Source of the DNA: Nitrospiraceae bacterium UBA6898
Lineage (GTDB): Bacteria; Nitrospirota; Thermodesulfovibrionia; Thermodesulfovibrionales; UBA6898
Length of the DNA: 39,761 nucleotides
NCBI GenBank assembly: GCA_002448975.1
Contig: DKBO01000055.1
Span: 22,268 to 62,028 of the forward strand
Reading direction: 5' to 3'
This document shows positions 6,750 to 14,804 of this stretch, piece by piece. Position 1 is the first letter of the stretch, and each line of letters begins with the position of its first letter. A model generated the notes under the pieces. The model did not search any database and was not told the DNA's origin. It worked only from the letters and a program-made list of their open reading frames with translations. The position numbers and the translations under genes are program-made.

Positions 6750-8657
6750 ATGATAACAGCCCGGGACATATCGAGGCCTGAAAAACTGATTCTTACCCGG
6801 TACCGTACGTTGTCACTTCTGCTCTTCATAGTATTTATTATTTCTTTTCATGTATGCATACCAAATGCCTTTTCTGCGACGGTCAGCCTCGCATGGGACC
6901 CGCCCACGGAACCAGACATTGCTGGGTATAAAATCTACTATGGCACTACATCAGGCAGTTACTCTCAGATTATAACAGCTGGAAATGTTAACACGTATAT
7001 TGTTTCTGATCTGCCTGAGGGTCCTACCTACTATTTTGCCGTTACCGCATATAATTCATCAGGTAATGAGAGCGATTTCTCCAATGAGGTAAGTAAAACG
7101 ACACAATCTGTCCCGCAATATTCCCTGATAATAAGTAAGGGTGGGTTTGGTGCTGGAACGGTAGCAAGCTCTCCTGCTGGCATAGACTGTGGCGCGGTCT
7201 GCACGGCGAATTACACTGCCGGTGCGGTGGTGACGCTAACGGCGACAGCAGATGCAAATTCGACCTTCACGGGTTGGACTGGCTCATGCACGGGAAGCGG
7301 CACCTGCAGCGTAACGATGAGTGCAGTGAGAAGTGTAACGGCGAGCTTTACGGCAAATCCCGTAAACGGAGCATGTGGGACATCCAACGGGCAGACCTTC
7401 ACGGTAAAACCGACGAGCAATCTCTGTGCTGCCGGGACGGAAAGCAGTGTAAGCGGAAGCGGGCCGTGGACCTGGAGCTGCAGTGGGGTAAACGGCGGGA
7501 CCACGGCAAACTGTTCGGCAAACATACAGAGTTCTGCAGGTTCTATACAATTTAGCATGTCAGACTATTCAGCAGACGGCAGTGGTGGCATAGTGTGGAT
7601 CACGGTAACGCGTACGGGCGGCAGTTACGGTGCGGTCGGTGTCAACTATGCGACCGCCAATGTTACAGCTACGGCAGGACCTGACTATTCTGGGACAGAC
7701 GGATCGCTCTCTTGGGACGATGGGGATACGTCGGATAAGACGTTTACAGTCAGAATCAAGAGTAATTCGGGTTACGAAGGTAATGAGACCTTTACCGTAG
7801 CCCTAACGAGCCCGAGTGGCGGAGCAACGTTAGGGAACCCGAGCATTGCAACAGTCACAATTGTTGATATCAGTAGCGCAACTATTGTTGTGAATGTGGT
7901 CAAAAATGCCAGTTTTGAAAAAGGCCGCAAGAACTGGAAGGCATCTAGTAGCAGCAGTTATATGATTGTGTCGGACGAGCAGGGAAATGCACGAAACGGC
8001 AACGTTTCGGCTGTAATGGGTGGAGTAACGGGTATTTCGGAATACCTTTATCAGGATGTCATGATACCTGCTGACGCGACGGAGGCTTTATTAAACTTCT
8101 GGTACAGCATTGAAACATCTGAATCACCGGACGCTATGCACGATTCACTCAAAATTCAAATTCGGCGGCCGGATGATAACGTTTTGCTTGCGAAGGTGGA
8201 TACCCTGACTAATTTAGATAGCACTGACGGATGGGTGCAAAGTCAGCAGTACGATCTCATGGCATTCAGAGGACAACAGATACGACTGAAATTCAAGGCA
8301 AAAAATGATTCATTGAACCCAACCACCTTTGGTCTCGATGATATCTCCCTGGCGGTTACCCGGAAGATCAATCTTGATTCTCCCAATGGAGAAGAGATCT
8401 TACCAGCGGGCTCCACATATGATATCCAGTTAAGAAAGGTGCCGGAGATTACCACAGTTAAGCTCAAATATACCCTCAATAATGGTATGACGTGGAAGAC
8501 CATAGCATCTGGAATAGCGGGAACAACGTATTCATGGATTGTACCGGATCCAAAAAAGGCAAAGACGAAATGCAGGATAAAGGTGATAGGGTATAATGCT
8601 ATCGGGAAAAAAGTCGGTCAAGATGATTCCGATGAGACATTTACTATAGCACGATAG
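6750..8657 (+). CDS. Large secreted multidomain adhesin-like protein
   Basis: 635 residues, ATG preceded by AGAGG at 6738-6742. Residues 1-42 form a long signal peptide ending ...NAFSA. Then come a fibronectin type III domain (about 44-118: SLAWDPP, GYKIYYGTTSG, YYFAVTAYNSSGNES), a module with GAGTVASSPAGIDCG and FTGWTGSCTG (about 124-202, divergent InlB-B-like repeat), a cysteine-containing repeat (203-260), a Calx-beta domain (about 263-372: DGSLSWDDGDTSDKTFTV, YEGNETFTVALT), a jelly-roll-like carbohydrate-binding segment (380-540: NASFEKGRKNW, FGLDDISL) and a C-terminal beta domain. These modules are known in biofilm adhesins and matrix proteins. There is no PEP-CTERM tail, LPxTG or type I secretion signal, so final location is unclear. 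Its leader carries riboswitch 1. Confidence 0.8.
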   Translation: MITARDISRPEKLILTRYRTLSLLLFIVFIISFHVCIPNAFSATVSLAWDPPTEPDIAGYKIYYGTTSGSYSQIITAGNVNTYIVSDLPEGPTYYFAVTAYNSSGNESDFSNEVSKTTQSVPQYSLIISKGGFGAGTVASSPAGIDCGAVCTANYTAGAVVTLTATADANSTFTGWTGSCTGSGTCSVTMSAVRSVTASFTANPVNGACGTSNGQTFTVKPTSNLCAAGTESSVSGSGPWTWSCSGVNGGTTANCSANIQSSAGSIQFSMSDYSADGSGGIVWITVTRTGGSYGAVGVNYATANVTATAGPDYSGTDGSLSWDDGDTSDKTFTVRIKSNSGYEGNETFTVALTSPSGGATLGNPSIATVTIVDISSATIVVNVVKNASFEKGRKNWKASSSSSYMIVSDEQGNARNGNVSAVMGGVTGISEYLYQDVMIPADATEALLNFWYSIETSESPDAMHDSLKIQIRRPDDNVLLAKVDTLTNLDSTDGWVQSQQYDLMAFRGQQIRLKFKAKNDSLNPTTFGLDDISLAVTRKINLDSPNGEEILPAGSTYDIQLRKVPEITTVKLKYTLNNGMTWKTIASGIAGTTYSWIVPDPKKAKTKCRIKVIGYNAIGKKVGQDDSDETFTIAR

Positions 8658-8681
8658 TCATTTGAAATTGATCGGGAAACT

Positions 8682-8912
8682 TTATACTGAGCGACATTTC
8701 TGATAGTCTCCCCAGGCCCGGCCACATTGACGAAGTGAACTGCGAAAATAGGTCAAAAGTTTTTTCTTACACTCACAATAGTAATCATTGCCGGAGATAC
8801 TTTTTTCGCGAAGCTCCAGCTGTCTGCCTCCTCCAGAATCTCTAAAATCAGTGTTTAGGTGAACCTCGCCTTCTTCATCGAGAACCCACTGGTTGTATTT
8901 TGACAGATGGCT
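8682..8912 (-). pseudogene. Unrecognised gene remnant lacking a start codon
   Basis: A minus-strand frame stays open for 76 codons and reads like a genuine protein end: SKYNQWVLDEEGEVHLN, then GGGRQLELREKSISG, DYYCECKKKLL, RQCGRAWGDYQKCRSV and a stop. No ATG, GTG or TTG with a ribosome-binding site precedes it; an in-frame TAG lies just upstream at 8913-8915. It is therefore probably the decayed 3' end of a former gene. The CEC and C..AWGDYQKC residues hint at metal binding or disulfides. I do not recognise the family. It separates the adhesin gene from the second riboswitch leader. Confidence 0.45.
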
Positions 8913-9195
8913 CTACTAATCAGATAACTATTTGGAGGGGAAGCTTACGGCCGTGAGATTCAGAACATGCAGTTACAACTCTTCTATTCTACGCTGAGAA
9001 GCGGGAGTAATTCAGAGCAATATACTCTTAATATATAGTATTTTCACATAATAATATGTCATTTCACCACTTCATTTGTTCTTGAAAGTCATTTGTTACG
9101 AACTTGTGGCGTGGCTACAAGCAAAAAAATCTTTTGAAAACAATATTTATAAATCCCTGCTTATACAAACAACTTTTGTCAGGAATAAAAATTGC

Positions 9196-9224
9196 TTTAC
9201 AATATTGAGTGAATTTGCTATAGA
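9196..9224 (+). promoter_or_regulatory. Probable sigma-70-type promoter for riboswitch 2 and prsT
   Basis: TTTACA (9196-9201) and TATAGA (9219-9224) are separated by exactly 17 bases and lie in AT-rich DNA. The expected start near 9231 would place the second riboswitch about 60 bases into the leader. The 283 bases between the gene remnant and this site hold no gene. Confidence 0.55.
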
Positions 9225-9290
9225 ATACAATTGTTATTGTTTCATTCCTAGGGGGGATTTTCATTGCTGAGAAAGTTATATAAATATATC

Positions 9291-9377
9291 TAATCGAGAA
9301 AGCTAAACGCACCGTGAGGTGCGGACGGAAAGCAACGGATCTTTTCTGAATAAGACAGCCGGGCTGCCGAAAGATTA
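9291..9377 (+). promoter_or_regulatory. Cyclic di-GMP-I (GEMM-I) riboswitch aptamer 2
   Basis: P1 is TAATC (9291-9295) with GATTA (9373-9377). Then come the junction AGCTAAAC, P2 GCACC-GTGA-GGTGC with a GNRA tetraloop, the conserved GGACGGAAAGC, a P3 arm (GGATCTT with AAGACAGCC) and the closing CCGGGCTGCCG. The C21 and G46 equivalents are a compensated pair, as in Geobacter members of the family. The position-20 equivalent is G, predicting c-di-GMP rather than cGAMP. The aptamer's closing strand and P1 3' arm are reused as the 5' arm of the following terminator, so ligand binding should block termination and turn on the downstream prsT/EPS genes. Confidence 0.9.
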
Positions 9378-9407
9378 AATAAATCTTTTGCAGCCCGTTT
9401 TTTATTT
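9361..9407 (+). terminator. Intrinsic terminator overlapping riboswitch 2
   Basis: GGGCTGC plus GAAAGATT (9361-9376) pairs with AATCTTTT plus GCAGCCC (9382-9396), with one bulged C and a five-base loop, followed by GTTTTTTATTT. The 5' arm lies entirely inside the aptamer, making aptamer and terminator mutually exclusive. Confidence 0.9.
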
Positions 9408-9836
9408 GAGAAAATATGAGTTTTGATTTATCGAATAGTCTGTACTACGAAATCACCGTGTTTCGCTGATCGATTAATTGTTTTAAGAAAGATGTGGTCT
9501 CGTCATAGATTATCGTATTTGTACTCATAAGAATATGCACATTATGTATTCATTAGATCCGCATAAGATGGATATTCGATGAGTTTTTTGTCTCTTAATG
9601 GATCAGTGCAGTATTTTGTTAAATTACACTGTGCCATGAGAGAAGAGACTGAGCCTAAGATTATTATTTTTACCGACACATTATGTGTTCTGAATCTGGG
9701 TACTTCATAATGGGGCGTAAAAATTGTTAATTAAAACATGCAGTTTAATAAATATCTTCGTGTCTCTGTAAGAATATTCGCAGAAGCATGTATTGTTAGG
9801 ACATTGACGATGGAATATCATGGAGGGGATCGGGGC
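9408..9836. other. Intergenic region between terminator and prsT
   Basis: About 430 bases, AT-rich. The prsT frame is open back to an ATG at 9738, but that part has no ribosome-binding site and would bury the signal peptide. I see no gene, tRNA or clear second promoter. The unusually long leader after the riboswitch could hold further regulation. Confidence 0.4.
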
Positions 9837-12620
9837 ATGAAATTTATATTTGAATCTTCTCGCGCAGGGGTGGTAGTACTGGCCTTTTTCCTGTCTGTAG
9901 TATTGTTGACAACAGGTTGTTTCAAAGGATCCGCATCAAAAGAAGAACTTCTCAGAGATGGCCTCAGGTTGATGAATGAAAAAAACTACCGGGGCGCTAT
10001 CGTCTTTTTTAAAAATGCCATTGAGAAAGACCCCAACTTTGTGGATGCTCGTTTTCAGCTGGCAAAGGCATACGCGCAATTAGGAAATCTGGATGCAGCA
10101 GAAAAAGACCTGCAGAAGGTGCTTCTTCAGATGCCTTCATTAAAGGACGCCCGTATCGAACTTGCCAGAGTCAAAGTGTATCAAGATAAACCCGATGAGG
10201 CGCTGAAAGAACTAGCTGATTATATTGGGGATGCCTCCGCAGATGCTGATGCCCTTGAGGTTGCCGGTCAGGCCTACGGGATTATGAAGGAATATACACG
10301 TTCTGAGGATTTTCTCAGGAGGGCGATAGCAGCAGACAGCGCAGGTAAGACTACTGCGGGTCTTTCACTGGCCAAGCTGTATATATCGCAGGAAAAACCG
10401 CGTGAGGCAAAAGAACAGATCAAAGAGATGCTGAAGAAAGACCCTACCAGCTCCGGTGCCCTGTATTTTCTGGCCAGAATTCAGCTGAAAGAAAAAGAAA
10501 TGGACGCCGCCTTGGCGACCTATGAGCGGATTATCAAAGATCGGCCAGACGATGCCGAGGCATATTTCAGCAAAGGGAATATCCTGATAGCAAAAAAGGA
10601 GTATGATGTAGCCAATGCCCTTGCTGCGGATATGATGACGAGGTTCCCAAAGAGTCCGGAAGGATACCGACTGAAGGGAATCGTCCTTGTCATGAAGAAT
10701 AAAGCCGGTGACGCGGTCACAGCGTTGCAGAAGTCCATAACCTTAGGTCCTAATGCGGGGGCCTATTACTTCCTTGGTCTTGCACAGACGTCTCGGAATG
10801 AGCCTGAACAGGCGATAAGCAATTTCAATAAGGCCCTCGATCTCAATCCGCTCTTTCATTCAGCTAGGATACTCCTTGCGTCTGTGCTCCTGAAACAGGA
10901 GAGGGTGGATGAAGCGATCACGGAAGTGAGTAAGGTCATAAACGCTGACCCAAAGAACGCCTATGCCTATAACGTTCTCGCGAGCGCCTACATGAAGAAG
11001 GGCATGCTCGCAGAGAGCATGGAAGAACTCAACAAGGCCCTGGCCATAAAGCCCCAACTCGCTGAAGTTCATATCAAGAAGGGGTTGGTCAATATACAGA
11101 GGGGACAGACAGAGGAAGCAGAGCTCGATCTGAGGGCCGCTGTCCAGTCCGCCCCTGACATTTTGAACCCAAGGCTTATTCTCGCGTCCTTTTATAGCAG
11201 GAGCGGTGACTACGGCAAGGCGATATCGGTTCTTAAAGAAGGGCTGAAAGGTACAAAAGAAGATGCTCCTCTGTACAACTATATCGCGCGGTTCTATTTC
11301 ATTCAGAACAATGTAGATGAGTCTATTAAGATGCTGTCAACGGCAAAGGATATTAATCCGGACGATCTGACATCCTATGTAAATCTTGCCAAGATCTACA
11401 TTATGAAGAAGGACTACGAGCGGGGGATCCAGGAGCTCAATGCCGTCCTTGCTAAGGCTCCCGATAACCTGATGGCCATTACTGAGCTTGCCGGTGTCTA
11501 CGAGAGGCTGAACAGGGATGGCGATGCAGTCAAGTATTATGAGCAGGCAAAGGCCTCCAAAAAAATGGAGGGGTATACCGCATGCGCGAACTATTTCGTT
11601 CGGAAGAAGGATTATGATAAGGCTATCGGCGTGCTGAATGAGGCTATTGCACAACATCCCGCAGATATTTCGCCCTATCAGCTAAAAGCGAATATTTGGG
11701 CGTCTCAGAAGAACTATCCCGAGGTGCTCAAGACCTTTGAACAGCTGGAAAAGGTCGATCCCAAGCGAGGAGTTGCTGCCATCATCAACACCTACCTGGT
11801 CATGAAGAAAAATGATGACGCACTGAAGAAGGCGACCAGGGCATGGGAGAAAGATCCGCGGAACCTGAACCTCATGGCAGATATTTCACGGATCCATATG
11901 ATCATGGGCAATAAGCAGGAGTCCATAAGAAATGCGAAGGATATCATAAATACCAGACCTGACTCTCCTGTCGGGTATCTGACCCTTGCCACGGTATATA
12001 AGAACGACGGTGAGATAGATCATGCTATTGAGGCGCTCAAGCGGGCAGCGTCAGTGAAGGATGCGTCAATAGATATGATGCTGGGGGGGATCTACCTCGA
12101 GAAAAAAGAATATACCTCAGCATTGGAAACCTACCGGAAGCTCGAGAAGACAACTCCCGGCTATGTCGCAGCTATTTTTCAGCAGGGTGTCGTCTACGCT
12201 GTCATGGGAAAGAGCAATAACGCCGTAGAAGAATACTCGCGTGCCCTGCGCCTCTCAAGCAACTATCTGCCTGCTTTGAATAACATCGCCTATATCTATG
12301 CCGATGAGAACAGGGAACTGAAGAAGGCCCTGCAGTACGCGTCGCGGGCATATGCGATCGCACCTCACGAGGGGCCGGTCAATGACACCATGGGCTTTGT
12401 CCTTCTGAAGAACGGGAAGACTGAAGACGCTTACACCGCCTTGAAAAGGGCCAGTGAACTTATGCCTGAAAACGCTACAGTCCTTTATCACCTTGCCCTT
12501 GCCTGCCATGAACGCGGCGACAAGGCTCAGGCGACGGGCTATCTTCAGAGGGCCTTGCAGATAGGCCGTTTCCCGGAAGAAAAGAAGGCGCAGGTATTGC
12601 TCCAAAAGATGAAAGGGTGA
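9837..12620 (+). CDS. prsT: PEP-CTERM system TPR-repeat lipoprotein PrsT
   Basis: 927 residues. The ATG at 9837 has GGAGGGG eight bases upstream and yields a lipoprotein signal: hydrophobic VVVLAFFLSVVLLTTGC with the lipobox Cys at about residue 29. The rest is a long series of tetratricopeptide repeats (for example NYRGAIVFFKNAIEKDPN, EYTSALETYRKLEKTTPG), over twenty helical hairpins reaching the C-terminus. The length and layout match the PrsT family found upstream of exosortase-associated exopolysaccharide genes, where it is thought to act as a scaffold in export or assembly at the membrane. It begins the run of biosynthetic genes; the sugar transferase follows after six bases. It is controlled by riboswitch 2 if transcription starts at the promoter near 9196. 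Confidence 0.9.
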   Translation: MKFIFESSRAGVVVLAFFLSVVLLTTGCFKGSASKEELLRDGLRLMNEKNYRGAIVFFKNAIEKDPNFVDARFQLAKAYAQLGNLDAAEKDLQKVLLQMPSLKDARIELARVKVYQDKPDEALKELADYIGDASADADALEVAGQAYGIMKEYTRSEDFLRRAIAADSAGKTTAGLSLAKLYISQEKPREAKEQIKEMLKKDPTSSGALYFLARIQLKEKEMDAALATYERIIKDRPDDAEAYFSKGNILIAKKEYDVANALAADMMTRFPKSPEGYRLKGIVLVMKNKAGDAVTALQKSITLGPNAGAYYFLGLAQTSRNEPEQAISNFNKALDLNPLFHSARILLASVLLKQERVDEAITEVSKVINADPKNAYAYNVLASAYMKKGMLAESMEELNKALAIKPQLAEVHIKKGLVNIQRGQTEEAELDLRAAVQSAPDILNPRLILASFYSRSGDYGKAISVLKEGLKGTKEDAPLYNYIARFYFIQNNVDESIKMLSTAKDINPDDLTSYVNLAKIYIMKKDYERGIQELNAVLAKAPDNLMAITELAGVYERLNRDGDAVKYYEQAKASKKMEGYTACANYFVRKKDYDKAIGVLNEAIAQHPADISPYQLKANIWASQKNYPEVLKTFEQLEKVDPKRGVAAIINTYLVMKKNDDALKKATRAWEKDPRNLNLMADISRIHMIMGNKQESIRNAKDIINTRPDSPVGYLTLATVYKNDGEIDHAIEALKRAASVKDASIDMMLGGIYLEKKEYTSALETYRKLEKTTPGYVAAIFQQGVVYAVMGKSNNAVEEYSRALRLSSNYLPALNNIAYIYADENRELKKALQYASRAYAIAPHEGPVNDTMGFVLLKNGKTEDAYTALKRASELMPENATVLYHLALACHERGDKAQATGYLQRALQIGRFPEEKKAQVLLQKMKG

Positions 12621-12626
12621 TTGATC

Positions 12627-13988
12627 ATGAGAGACGCTATTCTGGTTCTCGTATTGGGGGATGTCATTTTTTCCATTCTGTCCGTATATGTCGGATTCGT
12701 CCTCAGATTCCAGAAATTGTTTAGATTTCACGAACTCCTTTACTCTGAGCATCTCAATATAGCGATTTTTTCCGTGATCACTATCTTTATGACCTTCTTC
12801 GGAGGGATGTATAGATTCGAATATAATCTCGGCAAGAAAAAGCTTATAGCCAAAATCGCGGTGTCGCAGGCAGCGTCCTTCCTGGCTTTATCCGCATGCT
12901 TCTATATGGCCCCAATCTTGCTGTTCGGACGGGGTGTTCTGTTTCTTTCAGTCGTTGTCTTTGGCACCTTCCAGACCCTGTGGCATGTACTTTACAAGTT
13001 CTGCCTTAATCTTCCCGGCATAGCAAAAAGGGTGCTGATACTTGGCTCCGGTCCGCTGGCGAGAACAATAGGGGGAGTGATACATGGGAAATCCAGATTT
13101 TTTGTCCTCGCAGGGTATGTGAGCTGTACAGACGGTGTCACGGATGTGCCGCAAGAGTATGTCATCGGCAGTTGCGATGAGCTTTGTCTCGTGGTAAAGA
13201 AAGTCAGGGCTGATCATATTGTTGTCTCGCTTTCTGAACATAGGGGGACCATGCCTTTGCAGGGTATGCTCAGCTGCAAACTGAGCGGTATCGAGGTGAC
13301 AGACGCTGTTTCTTTTTATGAAATGATGACCGGAAAGCTGCTGCTGGAGAGCATCAGGCCCAGTTCACTTATCTATTGCGAAGGTTTTAAAATCACGCGC
13401 CTGAATTTACTTATGAAGCGGGTTGGCGATATTCTGTTTGCGACACTTGGCCTGATCCTGACGCTGCCCCTCTTCCCGCTCATAGGCCTGCTTATCAAGC
13501 TCGGTTCACGAGGGCCGGTATTTTACCGGCAGATGAGGGTCGGCCAGGGAGACAAAAAATTCAAGCTCTACAAATTCAGGACGATGGCACAGGATTCAGA
13601 GGCCGCTACAGGAGCGGTATGGGCCCAGAAGAACGACCCGAGGATCACGCGGGTGGGCGCGTTTCTCAGAAAATCCCGCCTGGATGAGTTACCGCAGCTC
13701 TTTAATGTCCTGTGGGGAGACATCAGTTTTATCGGGCCGAGGCCCGAAAGGCCCGAGTTTATCGAGGAATTGAAAAGGGTCATTCCCTATTACTCGGAGC
13801 GCCATGTCATCAAGCCGGGTTTGACAGGATGGGCACAGGTTAAATATCCTTATGGTGCTTCCGTGCAGGATGCTATTGAGAAACTCAAATACGACCTTTA
13901 CTACCTCAAGAACCTGTCATTCGTATTGGATATGACGATAATCCTTGATACGGTAAAGGTGGTGCTTCTCAGGGAGGGTGGCAGATGA
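12627..13988 (+). CDS. Initiating sugar transferase, EpsB/exosortase-associated type
   Basis: 453 residues from the ATG at 12627, with AAAGGGTGA upstream; a TTG six bases earlier is possible. Residues 1-125 contain several membrane helices, followed by a Rossmann-like segment (VLILGSGPLARTI, about 135-230). The C-terminal third is a bacterial sugar transferase (polyprenyl-phosphate phosphosugar transferase) domain: KRVGDILFATLGLILTLPLF, FYRQMRVGQ, FKLYKFRTM, RKSRLDELPQLFNVLWGD, IGPRPERPEF, PGLTGWAQV. In this family the domain transfers a hexose-1-phosphate from a nucleotide sugar to undecaprenyl phosphate, the first step of repeat-unit assembly. The stop overlaps the next start by four bases (ATGA). 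The sugar cannot be predicted. Confidence 0.9.
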   Translation: MRDAILVLVLGDVIFSILSVYVGFVLRFQKLFRFHELLYSEHLNIAIFSVITIFMTFFGGMYRFEYNLGKKKLIAKIAVSQAASFLALSACFYMAPILLFGRGVLFLSVVVFGTFQTLWHVLYKFCLNLPGIAKRVLILGSGPLARTIGGVIHGKSRFFVLAGYVSCTDGVTDVPQEYVIGSCDELCLVVKKVRADHIVVSLSEHRGTMPLQGMLSCKLSGIEVTDAVSFYEMMTGKLLLESIRPSSLIYCEGFKITRLNLLMKRVGDILFATLGLILTLPLFPLIGLLIKLGSRGPVFYRQMRVGQGDKKFKLYKFRTMAQDSEAATGAVWAQKNDPRITRVGAFLRKSRLDELPQLFNVLWGDISFIGPRPERPEFIEELKRVIPYYSERHVIKPGLTGWAQVKYPYGASVQDAIEKLKYDLYYLKNLSFVLDMTIILDTVKVVLLREGGR

Positions 13989-14797
13989 TCAGAATGATGA
14001 AGAGAACGCTTGTCTTACTGCTCTTGGCGGCATGTTTGCCGGCGGCAGCCCTATGCAGTGATTATCTGATCGGCGAGGGAGACGTTCTGAATATCTCCGT
14101 ATGGGGTAACAAGGATCTGAGCCTTTCCGTCAAGGTCAGGCCCGACGGCAAGATCACGATACCGGCATTAGGTGATGTTTCTGCTGCCGGCCAGTCACCC
14201 GCGGCATTGCAGGGCCATCTTACGGAACAACTGAAGGAACTGGTGAATAAGCCGGTGGTGACCGTGATCGTCCAGGAGATCAACAACAGCAAGATCTACT
14301 TCTACGGAGGTGGGGTCAAGGCTGGCGTGTATGACCTTAACCGCAAGAGCACCCTGCTGCAGCTCCTCTGCCAGGTTGGCGATCTCAAGATTGCGGACCT
14401 TCAGAAAGGCTATGTGATGAGGGGCGGCAAGAAGATCAAGGAAGGCTTCTATAAGCTCTTTATCCTTGGCGATGTGTCCGAGGATATGACGCTGCAGGCC
14501 GACGATATCATCTTCATCCCGTCCTATGTCGAGAAGAATGTGTATGTGGTGGGTGCAGTGAACGCGCCCAAGATCATTGAGTACCGGGAAGGCATGAATG
14601 TTCTGGACGCGATACTGGAGTCAGGCGGGGGTACCAAGTTTGCCAAGCTCAACGACACCGTTATATACCGGCGCGATGGGAGTAAGGAGCAGGCGATACC
14701 GGTCAGAGTGAAGGATCTGATCAAGGACGGCGACCTGTCGCAGAACATCACGCTCAAGCCGGGTGACTATGTCGTGGTGAAGGAGGGTATGTTTTAG
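13985..14797 (+). CDS. Wza-like polysaccharide export protein, exosortase-associated
   Basis: 270 residues, start overlapping the preceding stop. A signal peptide covers residues 1-24 (MIRMMKRTLVLLLLAACLPA then ALCS); there is no clear lipobox, unlike Wza itself. Residues 25-100 form the polysaccharide export domain (YLIGEGDVLNISVWGNKDLS, VRPDGKITIPALGDV, LVNKPVVTVIVQE). Two SLBB-type domains follow (about 103-170, IYFYGGGVKAGVY, and 183-250, VYVVGAVNAPKIIEYREGM). The family forms the periplasmic and outer-membrane part of the export channel. It is placed between the initiating transferase and the chain-length protein, the usual order in this locus. Shorter than Wza (about 380), so the outer-membrane spanning part may come from the barrel at 18797. 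Confidence 0.9.
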   Translation: MIRMMKRTLVLLLLAACLPAAALCSDYLIGEGDVLNISVWGNKDLSLSVKVRPDGKITIPALGDVSAAGQSPAALQGHLTEQLKELVNKPVVTVIVQEINNSKIYFYGGGVKAGVYDLNRKSTLLQLLCQVGDLKIADLQKGYVMRGGKKIKEGFYKLFILGDVSEDMTLQADDIIFIPSYVEKNVYVVGAVNAPKIIEYREGMNVLDAILESGGGTKFAKLNDTVIYRRDGSKEQAIPVRVKDLIKDGDLSQNITLKPGDYVVVKEGMF

Positions 14798-14804
14798 CAG
14801 AGTC

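Noticed and set aside
9097..9120. Sigma-54 promoter (TGGC...TGC) before prsT
   Set aside because: TGGCGTGGCTACAAGC lacks the TTGCA half at proper spacing; the sigma-70-like site at 9196 is better.
9076..9270. 64-codon plus-strand ORF before riboswitch 2
   Set aside because: AT-rich chance frame that contains the promoter; no ribosome-binding site or recognisable product.
6372..9377. cGAMP (GEMM-Ib) specificity of the riboswitches
   Set aside because: First alignment suggested A at position 20; after fixing the register with the 21-46 pair, both have G.
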